The position numbers and the translations under genes were made by a program. DNA of 41,214 nucleotides from DASRRB01 sp036732755 (GTDB taxonomy: Bacteria > Planctomycetota > B15-G4 > SIAN01), in the NCBI GenBank assembly GCA_036732755.1, contig DAINBU010000037.1, forward strand, positions 1 through 41,214, given 5' to 3'. Below the pieces are notes generated by a model. The model was not told the DNA's origin. It worked only from the letters and a program-made list of their open reading frames with translations, and did not search any database. Of the stretch, positions 1 to 8,900 are shown in pieces. The number at the start of each line of letters is the position of its first letter. Within the stretch, counting starts at the first letter, position 1.

Positions 1-1
1 C

Positions 2-715
2 TCAAGCACCGGTGAAGCTGAAGTTCAAGCAGGCGGTCGGTGACAGGGGGGTCACCTCGAGGTCGAAGAGCATGTCCTGCTCGGGGAGCTCCCCGGGGTG
101 GTCGAGCCCAGAGGCCTCCATCCAGCCGTCGTCCAGGGGGACCGCCTGGGGGGCGAGCGCGATCTCGGCCGCCAGGGTCTTGTTCCCCCCGCCGATCATC
201 ATGAGGCCGCCCGCCTCGGGGCGGACCTCCTCCGGGTCGTACGTGAAGTGGGTCTCGAACTCGGCGCCGAAGCGCTCGAAGAAGCGCCGGATCAGCATCG
301 GCCGGAAGTCGGAGTAGGCCTTCGCGATGCGCTTCTCGATCGTCCCTCCGGCGGACGTGACGTAGAGGTCTCCGTCGTCGATCCGGATCGACTCGCCGGG
401 CAGCCCGACGACGCGCTTGACGTTCAGCTTCTCCGCGGCGAGTTCCTGCGTGTCCTCGTTGCTCGGGCGGTCGAACATCGCGAGGTCGAAGCGCTCCGGC
501 GACCACGCCTTGTAGTAGGGCGTGAAGACCAGGAGCTCGTCGCCGCGCGCCGGGTCGCCGTGGAGCGTCGGCTCCATCGAGCCGGTCTGGACGCGCAGCA
601 CCGCGCAGAAGATCACGCGCACGAGGCCGATCAGGACGGCGAGCACCAGGAGCCCGCGCCAGGGAAACGCCCATCCGGAGCGCTTCTTGGGAGTCGTCGC
701 CGTCGCGCGATTCAA
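2..715 (-). CDS. lepB: Signal peptidase I (S26 family), C-terminally atypical or truncated
   Basis: A 237-aa type I signal peptidase, which removes Sec/Tat signal peptides at the outer face of the cytoplasmic membrane. One N-terminal membrane segment (about residues 20-40) is followed by the catalytic Ser box TGSMEPTL (Ser46) and the general-base box NVKRVVGLPGESI (Lys100). These two boxes make the family call firm. The normal C-terminal GDN-x-x-x-SxDSR box is absent: after about residue 140 the chain becomes an unrelated segment ending NFSFTGA, and the stop is only 2 nt from the window edge. It could be a lineage-specific insertion domain cut short by a premature stop, or an error at a contig end. 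It lies 18 nt downstream of the Ppx/GppA gene on the same strand, so the two are probably cotranscribed. Confidence 0.85.
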   Translation of the reverse strand: MNRATATTPKKRSGWAFPWRGLLVLAVLIGLVRVIFCAVLRVQTGSMEPTLHGDPARGDELLVFTPYYKAWSPERFDLAMFDRPSNEDTQELAAEKLNVKRVVGLPGESIRIDDGDLYVTSAGGTIEKRIAKAYSDFRPMLIRRFFERFGAEFETHFTYDPEEVRPEAGGLMMIGGGNKTLAAEIALAPQAVPLDDGWMEASGLDHPGELPEQDMLFDLEVTPLSPTACLNFSFTGA

Positions 716-733
716 TCGCTTCTCCGCCGCGGT

Positions 734-1642
734 TCACACATCCTGGACGATCGACCTCACCACGCCGTGGCGGAGCGCGAAGCGCGTCGTCCGGATCGCC
801 GAGACTCCGAGGTGGTCCATGACCGACTCGAGCACGGCGAGGCCTGCAATCTGGATATCGGCTCGTTGGGGGATCAGACCCAGCTTCTCGACCCGCTGCT
901 TGGGCGACATCCCCTGGGTCCTCCCGCGCAATTCCTCCAATCGCCCGAGCTCGATCAGGTGCCCCTCGATGTGGTCGTCCTCCACGTCGTGGTCGTCGAG
1001 GTCCATCATCGTGAGGTTGGTCCCGGTCCCCCCCAGGACGGTCAGGACCTCGGGCAGATCGCACTTGGGGCGCCAGCCCCTGAGCTCGCTGCGGATGACC
1101 TTCACGAGATCGTTCCAGCGCTCCCCGCACCGCTCGGTCAGGACCACGGCGCCGAGCCGCGAGCTGAAGATCTCGACCGGCTCGCGCCCGCGCTTGGGCG
1201 GATCGCCTCCCACCACGATCTCCGCCGACCCGCCGCCGATGTCGATGATCGCGAGCGGGCCCTTCGGATACTGCATGCGCACGCCGTGGAAGGTGATGCG
1301 GCCCTCTTCTTCGCCGCTGATCACCTCGACCGGCCAGCCCAGGATCGGCTCGATCAGCTCGAGAAAGTCGGGCGTGTTGCTGGCGCGTCGCAGCGCCTCG
1401 GTCCCGACGCCGCGGAACTTCTCGACGCCGAGCTTGCGGAAGCGCTTGTGCATCTCGTTGCAGTAGAGGAGCGTGCGCGCCATCGCCTCGCCGGAGAGGC
1501 GGTTGTTCTCCGCGATGCCTTCGGCGAGACGCGTGAACCGGCTCTCCCGCTCGATCGTCTCGAGCTCGCCGCCCTTCATCTCCGCGACGATGTAGCCGAC
1601 CTTGTTCGAGCCGAAATCCGCGCCGGCGATCACCATTCCCAT
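734..1642 (-). CDS. Ppx/GppA family exopolyphosphatase / pppGpp phosphatase
   Basis: A 302-aa member of the Ppx/GppA branch of the ASKHA fold, which removes terminal phosphate from polyphosphate and/or converts pppGpp to ppGpp in the cytoplasm. Visible motifs are the N-terminal phosphate-1 loop (GADFGSNKVG, near residue 10), the SGEEEGR strand (about 110-115) and the phosphate-2 loop DIGGGSAEI (about 134-142). At about 300 aa it has only the two-domain catalytic core, not the longer C-terminal domain of E. coli Ppx. I chose the ATG at 1642 because GGGGGAG sits about 10 nt upstream; a longer reading to 1699 adds only low-complexity sequence. A polyphosphate kinase is encoded at 22.1-24.2 kb. 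Substrate choice between polyP and pppGpp cannot be read from the sequence. Confidence 0.85.
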   Translation of the reverse strand: MGMVIAGADFGSNKVGYIVAEMKGGELETIERESRFTRLAEGIAENNRLSGEAMARTLLYCNEMHKRFRKLGVEKFRGVGTEALRRASNTPDFLELIEPILGWPVEVISGEEEGRITFHGVRMQYPKGPLAIIDIGGGSAEIVVGGDPPKRGREPVEIFSSRLGAVVLTERCGERWNDLVKVIRSELRGWRPKCDLPEVLTVLGGTGTNLTMMDLDDHDVEDDHIEGHLIELGRLEELRGRTQGMSPKQRVEKLGLIPQRADIQIAGLAVLESVMDHLGVSAIRTTRFALRHGVVRSIVQDV

Positions 1643-1795
1643 CGCGTCCGCGTCTCCCCCCGCTGCACATCCCCCGCCCGCGCGACGTGCGCCCGGCAAT
1701 CCGTTCCCGGATCCCGCGGGGCGCGGCCGACGGCGGTAGTAGAGTCGAATTCGCGTGCGATATCAAAGAGCCGTCGGACGCGCAGGGTGCTCGCG

Positions 1796-2950
1796 ATGAA
1801 TCCACGCCACGATCGCACGCTCTTGAAACGGCTGCTCGATCTCGCCGACGAGATCGGGAACATCCGGCGCAGCCAGCGCGAGCTCGCGCTCCCCCCCGCC
1901 GACCACGCCGCGCTCACGCGCCAGGCGCGCGAGCGGATGCTGAATGTCGGCAAGCTGTTGAAGGAGTTCGCCGGCAGCGGCCCGCTGCAGACGCTGCTCC
2001 TGCGCTACAAGCTCGGGAAGGACCACGTCCTGCTGATGCTCGAGCTCCTGAAGCGGCGCCTCTCGAGCGAGGACACCGCCATGAAGGGGCGCGAGCTCCT
2101 TGGCGTCCTCTTCGACGGCTCGTTCGCGCTGCTCGAGGGCGTCCGCCTGCTGGCGCCCGAGTCGCGCCTCGTCACCGCCGGGGTGATCGTGCCGGAGCTG
2201 CAGGGCACCGACGGCGACGCCGAGCTCCTCGACCTGCGCTACCGCCTCTCCGACCGCGCCTTCCGCATCCTGCTGCGCGCGCTCAAGTCGCGGCCGGAGC
2301 GCGGCTCGACCCCGACGCGCGTCGTCGACCCGGCCAAGCGACCCTACCGCAACCACCTCGACCACGTGATGGACCTGCGCCGCCTCTCGCGCCTCTACCA
2401 GAAGCGCGCGGCCAAGCTCTTCCACTTCGAATACACCGACGACCTCGACGACGACGGGCTGCCCGAGTCGATCACGCTGCTCAACCGGCAGATCCCGCGC
2501 TTCTCCTCCCTCATCACGGCGCGCCTCGCCGCCACGCCCAACTCCGCGCGCTTCCCGCTGGTGCAAATGAAGGCGGAGCACCGCCTGGAAGAGGAGCACT
2601 TGATCATCCTGGTCACGCTCGTCTTCCAGGAGCTGACGCAGGGCACGCCTTACCTCGACGCCGCCGACCTCCTGAAGCTCGTCGCGCGCTCGGAGGAGGA
2701 CCTGGTGCGGCGGCGCAAGCTCTTCACGCCCAAGTCGGTGCTGGTGAAGAACGAGCTGGTCGGCCTCGAGGAGGTGGTGCTCGACAAGGAGCTGTCGGGC
2801 GAGGTCTACGTCCCCAACGAAGTGGTCGACCGCATCCTCGGCCCGGCGCGCGGCCCCGACGCGACCAAGATCGACGAGCAGTCGAAGACCGACTTTAAGA
2901 AGTTCCTCTCCGAGATCGACGACTCGGAGGACTTCTTCAAGCGCCTCTGA
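1796..2950 (+). CDS. Uncharacterised protein with two ATPase-N-terminal-like segments
   Basis: A 384-aa soluble, charged, mostly helical protein with no signal peptide or membrane segment. Two segments, about residues 110-170 (LLAPESRLVTAGVIVPEL, then a cluster ending RAFRILL) and about 300-360 (LFTPKSVLVKNELVGL, then EVYVPNEVVDRILG), share one pattern: a serine-rich turn, a leucine/valine-rich helix with a small loop, then a regulatory-looking helix ending in RILxG or RILL. I recall this pattern from the winged-helix region in front of some bacterial AAA ATPases. No Walker A or B motif is present, so this would be such a module without a motor. The start is the first ATG after a divergent 153-nt gap from ppx. 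The 3' end overlaps the convergent glucan synthase by 14 nt. Function unknown; the family link is an inference. Confidence 0.7.
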   Translation: MNPRHDRTLLKRLLDLADEIGNIRRSQRELALPPADHAALTRQARERMLNVGKLLKEFAGSGPLQTLLLRYKLGKDHVLLMLELLKRRLSSEDTAMKGRELLGVLFDGSFALLEGVRLLAPESRLVTAGVIVPELQGTDGDAELLDLRYRLSDRAFRILLRALKSRPERGSTPTRVVDPAKRPYRNHLDHVMDLRRLSRLYQKRAAKLFHFEYTDDLDDDGLPESITLLNRQIPRFSSLITARLAATPNSARFPLVQMKAEHRLEEEHLIILVTLVFQELTQGTPYLDAADLLKLVARSEEDLVRRRKLFTPKSVLVKNELVGLEEVVLDKELSGEVYVPNEVVDRILGPARGPDATKIDEQSKTDFKKFLSEIDDSEDFFKRL

Positions 2951-5900
2951 CCGCGACCGCCGCGGTCGTCGTGGCGGCGGCGGCCGGATCGCCGAGCACG
3001 ATCTCGACCTTGTGGACCGCCCCGTCGTCGACGAGCGGGATCGCCGTCGCGACGACGCGCTCCCCGTCGAGCGTCGCGGTCGCGACGCCGCGGCAGCGAC
3101 GCGAGGGATTGGTGATCACGATCTCCCAGGTCGTCCGTCCGAAACGGCAGCGGACGAAGCAGCGGTCCCAGCCGGCGGGGATGCAGGGATCGACCGAGAG
3201 CGTCGCGCCGCGTCGCACGACGCCGAGGATGCTCTCGAGACCGAGCCGGTGGAGCCATCCCGCCGAGCCCGTGTACCACGTCCAGCCGCCGCGACCGAGG
3301 TGCATCGGGTGCGCGTAGACGTCGCCGGCGGTGACGTACGGCTCGGCCTTGTAGCGCTCCGCGTCGGGAAGGGTGCGCGCGTGGTTGATCGGGTTGATCA
3401 TGTGGAACAGCTCGACCGCCTCGTCGCCGTTCCCGAGGCGCGCGATCGCCATCGCGGTCCAGACCGCGGCATGGGTGTATTGACCGCCGTTCTCGCGGAC
3501 GCCGGGCACGTAGCCCTTGACGTATCCCGGATCGTGCGCGGTGCGGTCGAACGGCGGCGTGAGGAGCAGGATCAACCCCGCGTCGCGCCGGATCAGGTGG
3601 GTGCGCACGGCGTTCGTCGCGAGTTCGGCGCGCTGCGGGCGCGCAGCCCGGGAGAGGACGGCGAAGGACTGCGCGATCGCGTCGATCCGGCACTCCGCGT
3701 CCTGCGCCGACCCGAGCGGCGTCCCGTCGTCGAAGTAGGCGCGGCGATACCAGTCGCCGTCCCACGCCAGCTCGACGCGCTCCGCGATGCGGACGGCCTC
3801 GCTCCGGTAGCGGGTCGCGCGCGCCGCGTCGCCGCGCGCCTCGCAGATCGGCGCGACGCGCGTCAGCACCATGTGGAGGAACCAGCCGAGCCACACGCTC
3901 TCGCCGCGGCCGAGCTTCCCGACGAGGTTCATCCCGTCGTTCCAGTCCCCCGAGCCGATGAGCGGCAGCCCCTGCGGGCCCGACGTGAGTCCGCGGTCGA
4001 TCGCCTGCACGCAGTGGTCGTAGAGCGGCGCGCTCTCGGCGGAGACCGCGGGCGCGCCGTACGCGCCGTCCTCGCCCGGCTTCAGCGGCGGCGCGACGAG
4101 CCACGGGATCGCGACGTCGAGCACCGCCCGGTCGCCGCTCGACTCGACGTAGTGGGCGACCGCGAACGGCAGCCAGAGCAGGTCGTCCGAGCAGCGCGTC
4201 CGCACGCCGACGCCGCTGCCGGGATGCCACCAGTGCTGCACGTCGCCCTCGACGAACTGCCGCGCGGCGGCGCGCAGCAGGTGCTCGCGACAGAGATCCG
4301 GTCGTGACGACGCGATCGCCATGACGTCCTGGAGCTGGTCGCGGAAACCGTAGGCGCCGCCCGGCTGGTAGTAGCCCGATCGGGCCCAGAGACGGCACGC
4401 GATGACCTGGAGCTGCAGCCAGCGATTCAGGATCAGGTTGAACGAGTCGTCGGGAGTCTCGACCTGGACCGCGTCGAGCGTCTCGTTCCATCCGCGCTCG
4501 ACCCGGTCGAGCGCCGCCTTCGCGGCCGTGACGTCGGCGTGGCGCGCGATCAGCCGTTGCGCGTCCGCGCGATCCCTCCCCTGGCCGAGGACGAAGACGA
4601 GTTCGCACGTCTCGCCGATCGCCAGGTCGACCACGCACCGCAGCGCCGCGCACGGATCGAGTCCGGCGCCCGTCGCTCCCGACAGCTCCCAGCGCCCGAG
4701 CGCCGCCGGCCGCCGCAGCGACCCGTTCCGGCCGAGGAATTCCGTGCGATCGCCGGTGACCGAATCGGGACGCATCTCCGACGCGAAGAACGCGACGCGC
4801 CCCTTGAAGTCCTGGTTGAAGGGGTTGTGCGCGAGCACGCCGCCCGACGCGGCGTCGACCTCGGTGACGACGTGGAGCCGCTCGCCCGGTCGCGCGGGGC
4901 CGAGCGTCCATTCGGCATAGGCGAACAGCGACAGGCGCCGCCGGCGTCCGGAACGATTCGAGAGGCGGAGCAGCGCGAAGCGGACCGGATCGGCGTCGTC
5001 GACGAAGACGGCCAGCTCCTGCGCGATGCCGGACGCTTCGTGTTCGAAGCGCGTGACGCCGGCGCCGTGCCGGACGATCCAGCGCGAGTCGTCGGGCCTG
5101 CGCTTCAGCGGTCCCGGCGTGGCGCTCCAGGTCTCGCCGGTCTCGTCGTCGCGGATCAGCACGGCCTCCGACAGCGGGTCGGTCACCGGGTCGTTGGCGA
5201 ACGCGGTGAGCCGGTTCTCGCGGCTGTTCTCCGACCACGTGAACGAGACGCCCGAAGCGGTCACGATCGTGCCGAAGCCGGGGTTCGCGATGACGTTGGT
5301 CCACGGCAGCGGCGTCTCGGCGTCCCCTTCCAGCACGACGACGTACTCGCGGCCGTCGCTCGAGAAGCCGCCCCGTCCGTTCATCAGCTTGAGCGGAGGA
5401 ACCGGCGGCTCGGCGATCCGCGGCGCGGGCGACGGAGGAAGCGCATGTCTCGGCACGAACCGCGGCGGCGGCCGGCGGCGGTCGAACGGGCCCTGCAGCT
5501 GATCGGCGATCCCGCCGCGATCCCCGCGCAGGATCGCGCGCGCCGCGGCGGAGAGGAGCACGCGCTCCGCGTCCCCCAGCGTGTCGCTGCGCAGCAGGAA
5601 CACGCCGCCGCCCGTGCGCCCCTTCGCCGCGACCCACGATCCGCTCTCGAGCAGCGCGGAGATCTGGTCGTGCACCTGGTCGCGGTAGCTGGTCGGGTGC
5701 TCGTTCAGGAGCACGATGTCGACGGCGAGGCCCTTCAGCCGCCACAGGTCGTTGGCGCGCAACACCTGCCGGATCAGCGGCAGGTCGCCTTCGCCGACCA
5801 CGCGCACCAAGAGGATCGGCAGGTCGCCGGAGATGCCGTGCGACCAGAGGCCGGGCTGTCCGAGCGTGTTCGTCGCGAGGAGCTCCGGCTCCGCGCGCAG

Positions 5901-8900
5901 CGACGGATCGGTGTAGAAGACCCGCGACGCCAGGTCCATGCCGACCTGCGCCTCCTCCGGCGCCATCCCGAGATGCGCGAGCTCGACGCGCGCGTTGGTG
6001 AACGCGAGCGCGAACGAGCGCGCCGCGGCGGCGGGATCGTGGTAGCGCTCCGCCAGCGCGAGCGCCTTCTCCGGATCGGGAGCGATGCCGGTCGTGAAGG
6101 CCATGCGCATGACGCCGCCGGTCGCGAGCCGGATGCGGACGCGCAGGCTCGCGATCGGGTCGAGGACGGCGCCGGTCGTGCCCGACAGCGAACGGCCGTC
6201 GAGCGCGATCGGATCGGCGGGATCGCGGCCGCGACCGAGGAAGCGCGCGCGGTCGGTCTCCCACTCGACCGCCCCCTGCATGCGCCCCTCGACGCTGAGG
6301 ACGTGCAGCGCGACGGCGCCCGCCTCGCCGGCGGCGCGAGGCCGCCGCGCGCAGAGGATCGCGGAGTGCGCCGGCGAGTAGCTGGTTTCGAGGAAGAGCT
6401 TCCCGAAGGCGGGGTGGGCCAGGTCCTCCGCCACCGTCGCGAGCGCGAGCTCGACGAAGCTCGTGACCTCGATCTCGCGCGGACGCGAGCTCCGGTTCGT
6501 CACGGAGAGCCGCCGCACCTCGACGTCGTTCTCCGGCGAGACGGCGATCTCGAGCTGCGTCTCGATGCCGTCGTCGACGCGCCGGAACAACGCGCGATCG
6601 GGGAGGAACGTGACCAGGTACGACTCCGCCTCGCGACCGGTCGGCTGGTGCGTGGCCGACCAGACCTCGCCGCTGCGGACGTCGCGCAGGTAGATGAACT
6701 GGCTGCCGCCGTCGCGCGTCCGATCCTCCCGCCAGCGCGAGACCGCGCTCGCGCGGCACAGCGAAGCGCCGCCGCCGGAGTTGGTCACCACGGTCGTGTA
6801 GGCACCGTTCGAGAGGAAGTGCGCCTGCGGATGGAGCGTGTGCGGCGTCCGGTACCGGCGCGGCGCGGCCGGTACGACCGGCGGCTCCGACTTCGCCGAC
6901 GGCGGCCGCGGCTGCGTGATCGGCGCGCTCCGCGGCACCCGCTCCTGCAGCAGCGACTCGGTCGCCTGGATCTGCGGGTCGCCGTGGAAGCGGGCGACCA
7001 TCGGCGGATCGCGCGTCGACGCGCCGAGCAGCGCCTCGCCGAACGCGACCAGCGACATGCCCTGGTGGTGGGCCATGTACGTGCGCACGACCACGCCCCC
7101 GTCCGCCTGCGGCGACGAGGCCGGCGATGCGAGGGACGCCGCGAGGTCGATGCGTCCGGCTTCGGCGAAGTCGATGGCGTCGTAGTCGCCGAAGCGGCCT
7201 TCGAGCCCGAGCCGCGAGAGCGCTCGCAGGTTCTCCGCGGCGGCACGCGGATCGATCAGCACGGCGAGCGCCGTCGCATAGGGCGCGACGACGAGATGGT
7301 CGGCGAGGCCGCGCTTCAACCCCAGCCCCGGGACCCCGAACGCCTTGTATTGGTATTGGTTCCGGCGGTCGACGAAGTTGAAGGCCGATTCCGAGATGCC
7401 CCACGGCACGCCGCGCTCCTCGCCGTAGTCGATCTGGCGCCGCAGCGCGTTGCGGCAGCTCGTCTCGAGCAGCGTGCCGGGATAGGCCCGCATCAGCAGC
7501 AGCGGCATCAGGTACTCGAACATCGACGCGCTCCACGAGACGAGCGCGGGTTGGCGATGCACGTCGACGAGGGCGCGACCGAGCCGGAACCAGTGTCGCT
7601 GCGGCACGTCGCCCTTCGCGATCGCGATGAAGCTCGCCAGCCGGGCCTCCGAGGCGAGCAGGTCGTAGTAGCCGGGGTCGAGCCGGCCCGGGCCGTCGGG
7701 ATCGGCGAGCAGGAAGCCGATCGAGAAGAGCTTGCGCTGCGGATCGAAGAGGAACTTGAAGTTCATCCCGTCGACCAGCGCGCGGGCGCGCCGCGCGAGC
7801 GCGTCGAACCGCTCTACGAGCTCCGCCGGCGCGTCCTCTCCGGGCGCGTGCGCGACGGCGTCGGCGAGCGCTCCGGTCCAGTGGATCACGTCGTCGAGCT
7901 CGCGCGTCCGCGCGGCGAGGGCGCGCAGCGCCGCGGCGCGCTCGCGCCAGCCCGGCTCCGCGAGGGCCGGGTCGTCGAGCTGCGGATCGAGGAGGAAGCG
8001 GGCGACGTCGCGCCGCAGGCTCGCGACGACCGGATCGGTCTGCAGCGCTCCCGCCGGCAGCGCCTCGACGCTCTCGCGCAGCAGGTTCGCCGTCGTCGTC
8101 ACCGCCTCCCGCCGGATCGCGGCGTCGACCGGTTCGTTCGCGAGCCGCGGAAGCGCGGTCGCGAGCGCGATGAGTGCGCCCGCGAGGTTCCCGCTGTCGA
8201 CGGTCGAGACGTACTTCCGCGGGAGCGGCGCGAGCGTCCGCGTGTCGTACCAGTTCAACAGGTGACCTTCGAAGCGCTCGAGCGATTCGACGGTCGTGAG
8301 CATCGGATCGAGCCGGTCGGCGAGCTGCCGCGACGTGAGGAATCCGAGATCGCGCGCGGTCAGCGTGGACAACAGCCCCAGTCCGATGTTGGTCGGCGAC
8401 GTCCGGTGGGCGATCGTCTCGACCGGCACCTCCTGGAGATTGTCGGGAGGGAGCCAATGGTCCGCCGGCCCGACGAGCTCCTCGAAATAACGCCACGCCC
8501 GCCGCGCCCGCCGCGACAGCTGCGCGCGATCCTCGGGGTCGAGGTCCGACGACGCCGGGCGGACGGGCGTGCTCAGCCAACCCGCGATCGCCGGCGCCGC
8601 GAGCCAGAGTCCGAGGAGCGGCAGCGCGGCGGGAAGCGCGGCCGGACGGAAGACCAGGACGGCGGCGAGCAGCACCAGGGCGAACGCGGGACTCGCCGCC
8701 ATCGACCGGAAGTAGCGGCGCAGCGCGCCCCGTCCGGCGACTTCGCGCGCCTTCGCGCTCGCGGCCGCGGCCGACTGCCATTCGAGCAGCCGCCGTCTCG
8801 AGATCGCCATCCGATGGAGCGTCACGACGATCGCGCGGAGCGCCGACGCGCCGGTGAAGACGAGCAGCGTGAGCGTCACCCCGACCTGCGCGACGGCGAG

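Noticed and set aside
2..4. TGA at the end of the signal peptidase as another selenocysteine codon
   Set aside because: No family has Sec at this place and the window ends 1 nt later, so nothing can be tested.
98..1795. Upstream extension of the 1796-2950 gene to 98
   Set aside because: It runs antisense through lepB and ppx; the extension has no conserved features.
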